Virus record (IMG/VR): IMGVR_UViG_3300002835_000380
Span: 1 to 42,860 of that record
Reading direction: 5' to 3' (one strand)
Length of the DNA stretch: 42,860 bases
Source: a virus
The notes under the pieces are model-generated. The model worked only from the letters and a program-made list of their open reading frames with translations, searched no databases and was not told the DNA's origin. Position 1 is the first letter of the stretch; the number at the start of each line of letters is the position of its first letter. Position numbers and translations under genes: made by a program. This document shows, in pieces, positions 9,009 to 17,671 of this stretch.

Positions 9009-9619
9009 TATCTTAGCCAACTCACAACAGAATACCTTGTTCCTTCTTGTACTGGAAGAACGGAGTGATTATATACATAAGTTGATGGGAAAATAACCAT
9101 TTGGTTTGCCTTTGGTTTTAGAGTAACATTAAATCTTGGGAAAAACAGTTCTCCTCCAGAGTAATTGTCATTTATGTAATAAAGGGTAGATATTCTTCTA
9201 TGATATTCTGGATGATCGTCTATATGATTAACAAATTTTTGACCAACTCCGTATTTTAAAATACCATAAACATCATGCCATGTTGTAAATATTCCATAAT
9301 TGTTTTTATAATCATTTTCTAATGGACCAAAACTTTCTAAAAAAATATTAGACAAACTATTTTGAAATGCATCTATTAGATTTGTATGATCATTTACTAT
9401 GGTATCAGAATAACGAATTCCAATCTTCATTGTATCTCTTTTGGTTTGATCTGTTTGTTCCACATCACCATTTTCTTTTCTTCCAGAATAAACACCTGCC
9501 AAACTCCATTGAATATTTGCAGACTTCATTCCTTCCTCTATATCATCAACTAGCGTTTCTGAGTCTTTTATAACATTATCATAAATCATAATTCCTGGAG
9601 CAATTTCATTTTTTATCAT
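9008..9619 (-). CDS. Prolyl-4-hydroxylase-like 2OG-Fe(II) oxygenase
   Basis: A 203-residue double-stranded beta-helix enzyme. The Fe ligands are visible: HxD in FVNHIDDHPEYH, a distal His in YNHSVLP, and the 2-oxoglutarate-binding Arg in GTRYSVVSW. The P4H-type segment TLYYINDNYSGGELFFP lies between them. It probably hydroxylates a protein side chain. It is coupled by TAATG to the epimerase downstream and follows a small zinc protein upstream. Next to it is a fibre gene with hundreds of Pro and Thr residues, a plausible substrate by analogy with hydroxyproline-rich glycoproteins (inference). Confidence 0.82.
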   Translation of the reverse strand: MIKNEIAPGIMIYDNVIKDSETLVDDIEEGMKSANIQWSLAGVYSGRKENGDVEQTDQTKRDTMKIGIRYSDTIVNDHTNLIDAFQNSLSNIFLESFGPLENDYKNNYGIFTTWHDVYGILKYGVGQKFVNHIDDHPEYHRRISTLYYINDNYSGGELFFPRFNVTLKPKANQMVIFPSTYVYNHSVLPVQEGTRYSVVSWLR

Positions 9620-9620
9620 A

Positions 9621-9857
9621 TTACCACTTTCCTAATGGACAGGTTGCTGCCTGTAATTTAGTCTTAACAGCCATAAAGCAGCCACACTTTTTGCACTGTT
9701 TTGTTAATTTGATCAATTCTGGACATGACTGACAAATAGAGTATCTATTTACGGCTATTTCAGAAGAGGCCCACTCAGTTGTTGGATTAACCAAATCCCA
9801 AGGTCTGGTTTCTCCTAAATTTTCTTTATATTTTTGCCAGGCAGATTTTTCATTCAT
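9621..9857 (-). CDS. Small zinc-ribbon-like protein
   Basis: A 78-residue protein. After a Trp-rich N-terminal half (WQKYKENLGETRPWDLVNPT) it has a Cys cluster CQSCPEL ... CKKCGCFM ... TCPLGKW, which looks like a zinc-binding ribbon. Proteins of this shape occur near glycan and 2OG-oxygenase genes in several phages, but the role is unknown. It is followed one base later by the oxygenase ATG. Confidence 0.65.
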   Translation of the reverse strand: MNEKSAWQKYKENLGETRPWDLVNPTTEWASSEIAVNRYSICQSCPELIKLTKQCKKCGCFMAVKTKLQAATCPLGKW

Positions 9858-9864
9858 GAAAAAA

Positions 9865-10071
9865 TCACCCTTCTATAAAATTAGTTCCATCCCATTTCCA
9901 ACCTAAATTAACATTCAGATCAGACGGAATTTCAATAAATGTTGGTTGAGAACTAAGTCCAGCGATTATTCTTTCTCCTGCTTCGCCATCTTCTCCTTGA
10001 TACTCGCTATCAATTACAAATATTGTAAAAATATCTCCATCAACAATTCCTGCAAACTTTTTAATTGACAT
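9865..10071 (-). CDS. Hypothetical small protein
   Basis: A 68-residue acidic protein (MSIKKFAGIVDGDIFTIFVI) ending in GWKWDGTNFIEG, a short Trp-rich tail similar to those of phage structural or fibre-assembly proteins. The start has a strong AGGGAGGT ribosome binding site and a TATACT further upstream, unlike its leaderless neighbours. Function not recognised. Confidence 0.6.
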   Translation of the reverse strand: MSIKKFAGIVDGDIFTIFVIDSEYQGEDGEAGERIIAGLSSQPTFIEIPSDLNVNLGWKWDGTNFIEG

Positions 10072-10113
10072 AACTACCTCCCTTTAAATAAAGTATACCA
10101 TAATCAAAGCAAA

Positions 10114-12630
10114 TTAGTAAGCGCAACTAGATCCAGTCCAGAATCCACCACTATTTACACAGGATGTACAGTTACTGCATGCCACCGATGTTGCTGTATA
10201 TTCTGGGCAGGCAGCACATTGATTTGCTGGTGTCGGAGTTGGGCTAGGTGTAGGCGTTGGAGTTGGGGTAGGCGTTGGCGTTGGGGTTGGAGTTGGAGTT
10301 GGGGTAGGAGTTGGAGTTGGGGTAGGAGTAGGTGTTGGGGTTGGTGATGGCGTTGGTGTAAAAGTTGGGAAGAACGGGAAGGACGGTGGGAAGAACGGGA
10401 AGGACGGGAAGAATGGTGGTGCAGGTGTAGGTGTCGGAGTTGTCCATGGTGTTGTCGAGCATTCTCCAAATGTTGTTGAATAATAATATCCGCAAGCCTG
10501 GCATTGAGACTGGTTATAGGCCCATGCATTGTCTGGGCTACATGTTGGTGTCGGAGTCGGTGTCGGAGTTGGTGTCGGAGTTGGTGTTGGTGTTGGTGTT
10601 GGTGTTGGTGTTGGTGTTGGGGTACAAGGAACACTCTGGAAGTATTCTCCACAACTTCCATTTGCATAAACACCAATTCTACTTCCATTAGAACATGGAG
10701 AATCCCAAGCAATAAATGTTCCAGAAGGTGGGCACGTTGAAGTTGGAGTAGGTGTTGGAGTTGGTGTAGGGGTAGGTGTAGGGGTAGGTGTTGGAGTTGG
10801 TGTTGTCCATGGTATTGTTGAACATTCACCAAATGTTGTTGAGTAGTAATATCCGCAAGCCTGGCATTGAGACTGGTTATATAAATATGCATTGTCTGGT
10901 ACGCAACTAGAGGTTGGTGTTGGGGTAGGTGTTGGGGTAGGTGTTGAGCATCCAAGGCCTATATAAAACTTAATAGAACTTGTTGATCCATCAGAACACT
11001 TATACCATGCTTCTTGATAATTACTACATCCTGAGCAAGATCCATCTGGACAGGATCCACTATAAACTCCACCTAGAGTTTGTCCATATTGAGATCCACA
11101 GGAAACTGTTGTAGTTGGAGTAGGAGTTGTTGGGGTTGGTGTTGGTGTTGGAGTTGTCGGTGTTGGAGTTGGGGTAGATCCACAATTTGCTGCCGATACT
11201 GAAGGCGTGTTTGAATTTCCTGGAGCACAGTTCCAACCACTTCCAACCTCACCTAAAGCGGTGTGGTACTGTAGTGCTTGTGAGCAAGTTCTTGTGTCGT
11301 CAAAATTAGGTCCCATAACTGTTCCTGGATCATATCCTGCTCCAACATTAGCACAATATGTATACCAAACTCCAGAAGTTCCTGGAGTAACACATGGAGT
11401 TGTTCCAGCACCGCCACTACCTCCACAAGAACTTACGTTAGTTGCAAGACAGTTTCCAAATCCAAGGAATGTTCCAGTCCCTGGTGCTGCTTCAACACAA
11501 ACTTGGTATGAGCCATCGGAGCATGTTTTTCTTGTTCCTTGGAAAATTCCTTCATAAGAGTCCTCACCATTACATGTTGGAATTGTTACTGTATATGCTT
11601 CACATGGTCCACAGGTGACTGTTTCTGTTGGTGTAGGAGTTGTTGGGGTTGGAGTTGGTGTTGTTGGGGTTGGAGTAGGAGTTGTTGGGGTTGGTGTTGT
11701 TGGGGTTGGAGTAGGAGTTGTTGGGGTTGGAGTAGGCGTTGGGGTTGGAGTAGGCGTTGGGGTTGGTGTTGGTGTTGGTGTTGGAGTTGGAGTAGGCGTT
11801 GGTGTTGGTGTTGGAGTTGGAGTTGGAGTTGTAGGCGTTGCCACACCTTCATAGATATCTCCGTATAAAACCCACGAGTCGGTATCTACTTTTATTAATG
11901 TTGCTTTGCCGTATTCTGCATCAATCCATTTTTGATTATTTTTACTATTTACCATTACTCCGCTTGCTGGGCTAAATAATGTTCTTCCATAATTAAACTG
12001 TATAAAATTATATTGATATCCTATAGGAATTTGTACAGAGGTATTGTTTGGAACAGTTACAGTCACTGTTACTGGTGGATTTGGGTCACCAGGAATTGGA
12101 GATATAACTGGTCCTGAATATGAAAGCAATATAGTTTTTGCAACATCACCAAGTTCTAATGTAAAATTATTATCTTTTGTTATTACTGTATTTATATTTG
12201 CAATTCTTGGCTCAAGATCAAACTGTTCATCAACAGAATTCCAATCAATACCATTTCCTGCAAGGGCTGGGTATCCTCCAGTAGCACCACTTATTGCATT
12301 AGTTATTGCTGTATTAACAAATGATTGCGTTGCTAAATCTGCTGTATTTGATATACCGTGGACATCTGTGGTATCTGAGTTGTGTGCTGAAATTGCTGCA
12401 TTTCTATTTACTATTTCTGCAGCATCTGCATCTACAAGATTTTGAAGGTGTTTTGCAATTGACGGGGTAACAAGATTATTGGGGTTTGTATTTGCCCCAT
12501 CATAAACATATGATCCATAGTGATATAGTCTTAAGGCTGCCTGAATGTCGGCTGCGTCTGAAAGACCTGGAATTTTAGTATTGAAGAGTCCACTACCGTT
12601 GACGGTATTATCGATATTCTCTTCTGCCAC
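10114..12630 (-). CDS. Giant Pro-Thr-repeat tail fibre with Cys-rich modules
   Basis: An 838-residue protein. Residues 1-260 repeat the architecture of the fibre at 729-2504: an [20 protein letters not shown] stalk unit, [14 protein letters not shown], and a beta domain ending [17 protein letters not shown]. From about residue 265 it changes to long (PT)n runs separated by Cys-rich modules. Two modules are near-identical ([20 protein letters not shown]), and a [17 protein letters not shown] stretch echoes the protein at 1-698. The C-terminus is Cys-rich. It starts at GTG 12630 after GAGAGG. It looks like a fibre fused to a long, stiff, possibly glycosylated and disulfide-bearing adhesin. Confidence 0.82.
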   Translation of the reverse strand: MAEENIDNTVNGSGLFNTKIPGLSDAADIQAALRLYHYGSYVYDGANTNPNNLVTPSIAKHLQNLVDADAAEIVNRNAAISAHNSDTTDVHGISNTADLATQSFVNTAITNAISGATGGYPALAGNGIDWNSVDEQFDLEPRIANINTVITKDNNFTLELGDVAKTILLSYSGPVISPIPGDPNPPVTVTVTVPNNTSVQIPIGYQYNFIQFNYGRTLFSPASGVMVNSKNNQKWIDAEYGKATLIKVDTDSWVLYGDIYEGVATPTTPTPTPTPTPTPTPTPTPTPTPTPTPTPTPTPTPTPTTPTPTPTTPTPTTPTPTPTTPTPTPTTPTPTETVTCGPCEAYTVTIPTCNGEDSYEGIFQGTRKTCSDGSYQVCVEAAPGTGTFLGFGNCLATNVSSCGGSGGAGTTPCVTPGTSGVWYTYCANVGAGYDPGTVMGPNFDDTRTCSQALQYHTALGEVGSGWNCAPGNSNTPSVSAANCGSTPTPTPTTPTPTPTPTTPTPTTTVSCGSQYGQTLGGVYSGSCPDGSCSGCSNYQEAWYKCSDGSTSSIKFYIGLGCSTPTPTPTPTPTSSCVPDNAYLYNQSQCQACGYYYSTTFGECSTIPWTTPTPTPTPTPTPTPTPTPTPTSTCPPSGTFIAWDSPCSNGSRIGVYANGSCGEYFQSVPCTPTPTPTPTPTPTPTPTPTPTPTPTPTCSPDNAWAYNQSQCQACGYYYSTTFGECSTTPWTTPTPTPAPPFFPSFPFFPPSFPFFPTFTPTPSPTPTPTPTPTPTPTPTPTPTPTPTPTPTPTPTPSPTPTPANQCAACPEYTATSVACSNCTSCVNSGGFWTGSSCAY
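10210..11840 (-). repeat. (Pro-Thr)n coding repeats and duplicated Cys modules
   Basis: Hexanucleotide-type repeats (GGTGTT/GGAGTT/GGGGTA variants on the plus strand) encode Pro-Thr in blocks at about 10210-10350, 10545-10625, 10740-10805, 10917-10947, 11115-11175 and 11625-11835. The block near 10430-10540 is duplicated near 10800-10905. Synonymous variation among the repeats argues for selection on the protein rather than mere slippage. Confidence 0.85.
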
Positions 12631-12649
12631 TATAAATCACCTCTCGCCA

Positions 12650-13246
12650 TTATACCACTGTAATAAACAAATGAACACGCTTAGGACCAGCCATTGGCTG
12701 CCAGGCGTTATCAATATATTCTACACCCTTTATTTCAAGTGGTAATGCCAAAAACCCCTGGCTGGTAATTAAATCTTTTATTATAAGATTTGTAGCCAAA
12801 GGCCCAGAGGAATCTGATGACGATATGGAATACTGAACATTAAAAACCTGAGATGTTGCAGATGTGATACCAGAAGAGCCGTATATCTCTGCTACATTTA
12901 TTGGGGGTACTGTAAGTGTTCCATTAACAGCAGTAACATCTTTAATAGATGAATAATAGTTTGTTTTTAAACTAACAAGTGGTGTCCACTGTAATGAACC
13001 TCCACTAGAAACTTTTTGAAAAACTGTTTTATACGTTGTAGATGCTGGCTGATAATCTATAGCAATATCTAGGGCCTGGGTATCTTGAACAATTGTAGAA
13101 GCAACATTTGCATCTCTGGGGTCTCCAAGTACTCCAATAATTATGCTACCACGATCTCCTTGTGGGCCAATATCTAGGTCTAAACTTATGCTTTCTGGAC
13201 CACCAAAAATTGTTAAATCGTCATTAGATAAAAGTATATCTGCCAT
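12650..13246 (-). CDS. Minor virion protein, hypothetical
   Basis: A 198-residue protein with one collagen-like fleck (LDIGPQGDRGS) near residue 25, then a Ser/Val-rich beta-type body. It is coupled by TAATG to the LtfC-like gene upstream. Its position between LtfC-like and fibre genes suggests a tail-tip or baseplate component. No known catalytic motif is visible. Confidence 0.6.
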   Translation of the reverse strand: MADILLSNDDLTIFGGPESISLDLDIGPQGDRGSIIIGVLGDPRDANVASTIVQDTQALDIAIDYQPASTTYKTVFQKVSSGGSLQWTPLVSLKTNYYSSIKDVTAVNGTLTVPPINVAEIYGSSGITSATSQVFNVQYSISSSDSSGPLATNLIIKDLITSQGFLALPLEIKGVEYIDNAWQPMAGPKRVHLFITVV

Positions 13247-13728
13247 TATGCACCTGGCTGAGTAGCAGAAGTAGCACCAGTAACCTGATCTGTAACAGTT
13301 ATTGTACCTGTAAGTAAGGTTTGAACAACTTCATATTGACCACTTCCTGGTAATCCTGCTGGCTTTCTAACTTCGACGTCATAAACATATTCTGTTCCCG
13401 CAACCAATTGATTTCCCTCTGCTGGTCTAATTGCACATTGAACAAAGGTATTATCATCCGATACTCTAGCAAAACATTTAATTGGAACTGCTGGCTGTAC
13501 AACTCCATTAACGGTCCTTGTTGCACCACGAAATTCTGCAATAGTAAACTGTGCACTATCGTATGGTGCTGTAGTATCCGTTACATCATCTGGGTTATTT
13601 GCAAAATTAGTTGGCACATAAAATTGGCTTAAGTCAAAAACCGTACCATCATTCTTTTTAGGATAGATACGAAACTCAAAGGTGTCACCCTTATAATAGT
13701 TAAAGTCATAGGTCGATGGAAATGCCAT
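13246..13728 (-). CDS. LtfC-like tail beta-sandwich protein, copy 2 (divergent)
   Basis: A 160-residue protein beginning FPSTYDFNYYKGDTFEFRIY and ending in a TGTITVTDQVTGAT strand. The plan matches the other two LtfC-like copies: a GDT/GDS turn, a long beta body and a closing V-x-D-V-T strand. Residues 60-120 are longer than in the others. A TATAAT (13735-13740, minus) is exactly six bases before ATG 13728, giving a predicted leaderless message. It heads the operon with 12650-13246. Confidence 0.62.
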   Translation of the reverse strand: MAFPSTYDFNYYKGDTFEFRIYPKKNDGTVFDLSQFYVPTNFANNPDDVTDTTAPYDSAQFTIAEFRGATRTVNGVVQPAVPIKCFARVSDDNTFVQCAIRPAEGNQLVAGTEYVYDVEVRKPAGLPGSGQYEVVQTLLTGTITVTDQVTGATSATQPGA

Positions 13729-13735
13729 GCAATTA

Positions 13736-14455
13736 TTATACCACGCTGACGTAGATAGAATTCATAATTACGGATGAGTCGTAGTCGGTTCTAATTTGAG
13801 GCACCGCTCCAGAATTCCACATAGCGTCATCCTCTATAAAGAAGTGCTGCGTGACATACATATTATAGACATACTGATATTTTAGGGATGCCACGAACTG
13901 CGAAATTTCGGTGGTAGATTTAGGGAAAAACGTCCTCATCCAAACCTCTGTATTGTTAGACTCAGTAGTGAGTTCAAAGTTATAGGTTACGAATACCTGT
14001 GATCCAACCTTAAGGCCATGGAAGTTAAGCATTCTTTGTTCTGCATTCCAGAGGCTGGTACATCCTTCTGGCAGGTATTTTTCATTTGTATTGCTACCCT
14101 TGGAATCTACCCAAACCTTTACCCATCCATCATCTCCATAATTGACACCAAGGTTTATAGGTTTTCTATTTAAGTTAAAGTAAGAAGCCCATCCTGCTTG
14201 TTGTCCAGAAGAAGACAAGGAACTTAGTCCGTCTTTTCCAGGAGTTCCTCTTTCTCCTTTTGGTCCTGGTAACCCATCTTTACCTGCAGGGCCTTGCGGT
14301 CCAGGCATACCAGCAGGTCCAACTGGACCCATAGGACCAGGGACAGGAACATAATTAATTAATACATCGGTATTTGTTGTCTGTGTTTCTACAACCTGCG
14401 CTGCGTAACTTGATTTTTTGCTTGTGGGAAAGTCCATGGATTTAGAAACTGGCAT
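13736..14455 (-). CDS. Collagen-like virion protein, copy 1
   Basis: A 239-residue protein with about 13 Gly-X-Y triplets at residues 39-77 ([19 protein letters not shown] then [18 protein letters not shown]), so it probably trimerises as a collagen helix. A C-terminal beta-rich head of about 150 residues follows. The X-Y positions are rich in Pro, as in hydroxylatable collagens. The -10 hexamer GATAAT is six bases before the ATG, so the transcript is predicted leaderless. Likely a fibre or spike; the receptor is unknown. Confidence 0.75.
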   Translation of the reverse strand: MPVSKSMDFPTSKKSSYAAQVVETQTTNTDVLINYVPVPGPMGPVGPAGMPGPQGPAGKDGLPGPKGERGTPGKDGLSSLSSSGQQAGWASYFNLNRKPINLGVNYGDDGWVKVWVDSKGSNTNEKYLPEGCTSLWNAEQRMLNFHGLKVGSQVFVTYNFELTTESNNTEVWMRTFFPKSTTEISQFVASLKYQYVYNMYVTQHFFIEDDAMWNSGAVPQIRTDYDSSVIMNSIYVSVV

Positions 14456-14472
14456 GTAGACATTATCTCACA

Positions 14473-14916
14473 TTATTCAGAAATATAAGAAAAGGACATA
14501 TGGAACTTATCATCAGTAGATGCATTAAACGGAACATTTTTTGTCATTGGAACATCTTCTGAAGATCCAGCATGCTGCCAAAGAGTCATTATAGAACTTG
14601 ATGGAGTTAAATGCCCTTTTAAACTATAGTGTTTTAAATTTGGCAGGGTATCATGAGCAGACCCACCATAAACATCTGTGTGATACTTAGAAGCAAACGG
14701 AAGTGTTAAAGAATACTGACCAGTTCCAAAGTTTGTAACATTAGTATACAAAACATCTATTTGAACAATTACTAAATTACCAATTTTTACATAAGAACCA
14801 GTTGCTGGAGAGTTTGTAAATGTTAATCCTGTACCAGACCAAACTGGATTATAAGAATTAATTTTTGTAGTAAGCCCACCTACATCACCAAATGCGGGAT
14901 GCGTAAATCTTGCCAT
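14473..14916 (-). CDS. Fibre head-domain protein
   Basis: A 147-residue beta-rich protein (SYVKIGNLVIVQIDVLYTNV ... YSLTLPFASKYH) that matches the C-terminal head of the collagen-like protein at 15197-16051 (YYKIGELVYFDLSVNLG ... KLPFPVHSS). It is therefore a stand-alone copy of that receptor-binding-like domain. Its ATG overlaps the previous TAA (TAATG), so it is translationally coupled. Confidence 0.65.
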   Translation of the reverse strand: MARFTHPAFGDVGGLTTKINSYNPVWSGTGLTFTNSPATGSYVKIGNLVIVQIDVLYTNVTNFGTGQYSLTLPFASKYHTDVYGGSAHDTLPNLKHYSLKGHLTPSSSIMTLWQHAGSSEDVPMTKNVPFNASTDDKFHMSFSYISE

Positions 14917-15197
14917 TAGTTCTGACTCTCTAGACCAGTCTGAATTATTGCTAGATTCATTGATGTTGAGCCTATAGCATACAACGCATCAAAACTTGGA
15001 AGTTCAAAAGAGATTGAGTGGTTTGGCATAATCCTAAAACCATAATTTGTTGAAGAAAGATTTTCATTACCTCCAACATAAATATATCCTGTATCATTTA
15101 CGTTTTGTAGAGTTATATCCATACCACCATGCTTACCGTTTGGAGTAAGTCTTACTGGTGTTACACTTGTTAATGCTACGATAGAATGTTGTGCCAT
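14916..15197 (-). CDS. Small virion-surface protein
   Basis: A 93-residue protein (SVTPVRLTPNGKHGGMDITL ... PSFDALYAIGSTSMNLAIIQ) of the small beta-barrel type often seen next to phage tail fibre genes. TAATG overlaps at both ends place it in a single coupled operon with 15197-16051 and 14473-14916. No catalytic residues are visible. Confidence 0.62.
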   Translation of the reverse strand: MAQHSIVALTSVTPVRLTPNGKHGGMDITLQNVNDTGYIYVGGNENLSSTNYGFRIMPNHSISFELPSFDALYAIGSTSMNLAIIQTGLESQN

Positions 15198-16051
15198 TAT
15201 GATGCTGTCCTATATGTTCCAGAAATTCTTAACCTACTTGCTCCTAGTCCAGTTTGTATATTTGCTGGTTGTGTAAAATCTTTTGGATAAACAGAAGTAA
15301 CTGCTCTAAGTTCTCCTGGTGAATAGCCAGCATATTGAGATTGAGAAACAGTGTGAAGATATACGTAAGTATTGCCACCATATTGCTCAAGTTGTCCAAA
15401 TACTATATTTTGTCCACCATCATTAGCAGTTCTTTCAGCAACGTCTTCTGCAAGTGAAGAGTCATGTATCATACCAGTAAAAGAAAGATTTGTAGATGAA
15501 GAATTATGCATACTTCCAGAAGAATGAACTGGGAATGGAAGTTTAAATTGCCAGTGTGGCCACAAAATAGTGCCATTATTGTCTATTGGTGTTCCCCAAT
15601 CTGAAACATGTCCCAAATTAACACTTAAGTCAAAATATACCAACTCACCAATTTTGTAGTAATCAGCAAGCACATCGTATGTGCTGGTTGTTAAAGAACT
15701 TAGTTCAAAAAAATCATGACCCCAACTTCCTGAAGTTGGAGTTATTTCGCTTGAAGATCCTTCTGCGTCAGCACCCTTTGCTGCAATTAAATCAAATTTT
15801 GTAGTATCAGTTGGAAGTGTTCCTACAGTTGTAGTTGCTTTTGTATAATATAGTTGTCCTTGATAAGTTACTAAATCTCCAACTGCATAGGAAGCGTTTG
15901 ATTGCCATGCACCGTTATAGTGCCATAGGGCATCTGCACCTGCTGGTCCAGTTGCACCGATTGGTCCCTGTGGTCCTTGTGCGCCAGTTGCACCAGCGTC
16001 TCCTTTTTGTCCTTCTGCGCCTGGCATAGGAACAATCTTAATAACTGCCAT
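15197..16051 (-). CDS. Collagen-like fibre with carbohydrate-binding-like module, copy 2
   Basis: A 284-residue protein. Residues 8-36 are Gly-X-Y triplets (GAEGQKGDAGATGAQGPQG). Residues about 40-90 (HYNGAWQSNASYAVGDLVTY then QGQLYYTKATTTVGTLPTDT) look like the CBM5/12-type chitin-binding module common in phage fibres. The remainder is the head domain shared with 14473-14916. It is coupled by TAATG to the LtfC-like gene upstream. Likely a trimeric glycan-binding fibre. Confidence 0.75.
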   Translation of the reverse strand: MAVIKIVPMPGAEGQKGDAGATGAQGPQGPIGATGPAGADALWHYNGAWQSNASYAVGDLVTYQGQLYYTKATTTVGTLPTDTTKFDLIAAKGADAEGSSSEITPTSGSWGHDFFELSSLTTSTYDVLADYYKIGELVYFDLSVNLGHVSDWGTPIDNNGTILWPHWQFKLPFPVHSSGSMHNSSSTNLSFTGMIHDSSLAEDVAERTANDGGQNIVFGQLEQYGGNTYVYLHTVSQSQYAGYSPGELRAVTSVYPKDFTQPANIQTGLGASRLRISGTYRTAS

Positions 16052-16446
16052 TATAGTGTACCCCCTGGTGTAACGTCACCTAAAACTTGTATTGTGCCTA
16101 TAACTGGAGTCCAAACAATATCTTCAATTTCTTCTGGAATAATTACCTGCAAATCAAAAGGTAGTTGAGCCACGACTGAAGAATATTTTGATCCCCAATT
16201 TTTTGTAACAGAAGGATAAGCAGTAATGTCGACAAATCCTTCACCAGGTTCACAATCTAAGGCATCTAGGACATTTCCAGATTGATCATAAGCGGTTGCT
16301 CTAAAAATCCATCCAGTTGTATCATAAAAATCTATTTCGTTAGACTCGTAGAATTCCACACGAAGGGTTCCTGTATCTCCTCTAACAACGCTCCACTGCA
16401 TAGTGACAGGATCTGCACCAAAAGCAAGGGTATTGTGAATAGGCAT
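16051..16446 (-). CDS. LtfC-like tail beta-sandwich protein, copy 3
   Basis: 131 residues from ATG 16446. This start is chosen because TATAAT (16453-16458, minus) lies exactly six bases upstream, with TTGGTA 17 bases before that; the frame stays open to 16572 but the extension is hydrophobic and unlike its paralogues. The core WSVVRGDTGTLRVEF ... IGTIQVLGDVT pairs it with 5399-5788. It heads the operon of collagen-like and head-domain genes. Confidence 0.72.
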   Translation of the reverse strand: MPIHNTLAFGADPVTMQWSVVRGDTGTLRVEFYESNEIDFYDTTGWIFRATAYDQSGNVLDALDCEPGEGFVDITAYPSVTKNWGSKYSSVVAQLPFDLQVIIPEEIEDIVWTPVIGTIQVLGDVTPGGTL

Positions 16447-16697
16447 ACTGCGATTATACCATAAAAATTGACTAATACCAAGGCTGGTGGGTATGAGACA
16501 AACCAAGGTATTAGCCAACAATAAAATTATACCATAAAGGACAAAACGGACATCTAGATAAAAGTTTACCAAATTGTTACAATACCAAATGTCCGATTTG
16601 TCATGTTATGTCTTTTATGCCAGGATTGGGATGGTGTATACTTTAATATATATAAAGAAAAAGAATATCTTTATAGTTTTAAAAACTATCTTATATA
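16447..16697. other. Intergenic spacer with regulatory motif and hairpin
   Basis: No gene is seen. It contains the minus-strand promoter of the LtfC-like copy 3, one copy of the TGTCCGATTTGT motif (16590-16601) that recurs at the hubs between 21 and 29 kb, and a 7-bp hairpin ATAGTTT/AAACTAT (16673-16689) just beyond the GT32-like gene's stop. That hairpin could terminate or protect the transcript. The remainder is very AT-rich. Confidence 0.55.
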
Positions 16698-17369
16698 TTA
16701 TATATAGTATATAGGGAAATTATTATTTTCGCAAAGAGTTTTATAGTTTATTATCTTACCATTAAAACTAACATGCCTATTTATATCAAAAGACGTTTTA
16801 TGCACTTCTGAGTGAGAAAAATATTTATTATTAAAATATATAAGATTTTCATTGTCTTGTGCTATTTTTGAAAATGTATAGTTTTCTGGAAAACCGAAAC
16901 CAAGTTTTGGAACATCTTCTATTTTTATATCCTTAAACTGTAAAATCAAAGAGTCTATTATTGACTTTATTATTTTACTATTTTTAATTGCTCCAAAATT
17001 TGAATTATTAATTCCAGAGTGCTGAAATCCTTTCGAAGAACATATAAGTTCTTCTCCTTTGTAGCCTTTGCCTATTGAGTACTCTATTGTCTCTAAGCAT
17101 ATAGAATCCATATCAGCGTAGAATCCTCCGTGTGTGTATATAGCAATTAATCTCCAGATATCTGATTTATGAATATTATCCAATTCTATGTAGCAACTGT
17201 ATAAAAAATCATTATATTTTTTTACAGTTTCGCATCTTTCTTCAGCGTCAACATAACTGTGTTCCCAGCCAGGATTTAGGTTTTTCCATGTACCTATTAT
17301 ATTTTTTTGAAATGCTGGCAAATCGTTATATTTTTTTTCGTGAGTTTGCCAAATAATTTTTGGTATCAT
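16698..17369 (-). CDS. GT32-like (Gly_transf_sug, OCH1-type) glycosyltransferase
   Basis: 223 residues from ATG 17369, five bases after the stop of the upstream gene. Family signatures are IPKIIWQTHE at the N-terminus, SDIWRLIAIYTHGGFYADMD with the metal-binding DxD (ADMD), and an FGF-containing acceptor region. GT32 enzymes transfer mannose or galactose from a nucleotide sugar. It could add to the phage glycan system at 7-9.6 kb or alter host surface sugars. The context is the end of the virion block. Confidence 0.82.
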   Translation of the reverse strand: MIPKIIWQTHEKKYNDLPAFQKNIIGTWKNLNPGWEHSYVDAEERCETVKKYNDFLYSCYIELDNIHKSDIWRLIAIYTHGGFYADMDSICLETIEYSIGKGYKGEELICSSKGFQHSGINNSNFGAIKNSKIIKSIIDSLILQFKDIKIEDVPKLGFGFPENYTFSKIAQDNENLIYFNNKYFSHSEVHKTSFDINRHVSFNGKIINYKTLCENNNFPIYYI

Positions 17370-17373
17370 TATG

Positions 17374-17637
17374 CTACTTAGACTTAGAAATATGCTCAAT
17401 TAAAATCTTGTACATTTCGTCAAGTTTCTTTTCTTGACGTTCTCTAGATCTTGCAGATTCTTCTTTTTGTTCGTTCAAACCATTTTCAAGTCGTGAAACT
17501 GCATCTCTAAGGCTGGATCCCGAATTCGGCTTAAGTTCGACTAGATAATGTTTTACTAGCCACTTGATTGCTAGGGCAACTGATGATACAATTGTTAGGA
17601 TGGCGACAATTAATGCTGCCCAATCTTGAATTGTCAT
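17374..17637 (-). CDS. Small membrane protein, candidate holin
   Basis: 87 residues from ATG 17637; the longer reading frame upstream lacks a start signal and overlaps the divergent gene. One clear membrane helix (IVAILTIVSSVALAIKWLV) is followed by a charged coiled coil (SRERQEKKLDEMYKILIEHI). The shape fits class III-like phage holins and other phage membrane proteins; holin is only a suggestion, as the lysozyme gene is 10 kb away. TATAAT lies nine bases before the ATG, giving a leader of about three bases. Confidence 0.55.
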   Translation of the reverse strand: MTIQDWAALIVAILTIVSSVALAIKWLVKHYLVELKPNSGSSLRDAVSRLENGLNEQKEESARSRERQEKKLDEMYKILIEHISKSK

Positions 17638-17671
17638 AACTGAAATATTATAAGGGGTATATTTAATAAAA

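Noticed and set aside
10210-11840. Regular repeats that could suggest a CRISPR array.
   Set aside because: Units are too short, lack unique spacers and are in frame with a fibre protein.
10155-11868. Several long antisense or out-of-frame reading frames rich in Gln/His/Leu or Val/Gly across the Pro-Thr repeats.
   Set aside because: They are by-products of the simple repeat, lack start signals and lie over a well-supported gene.
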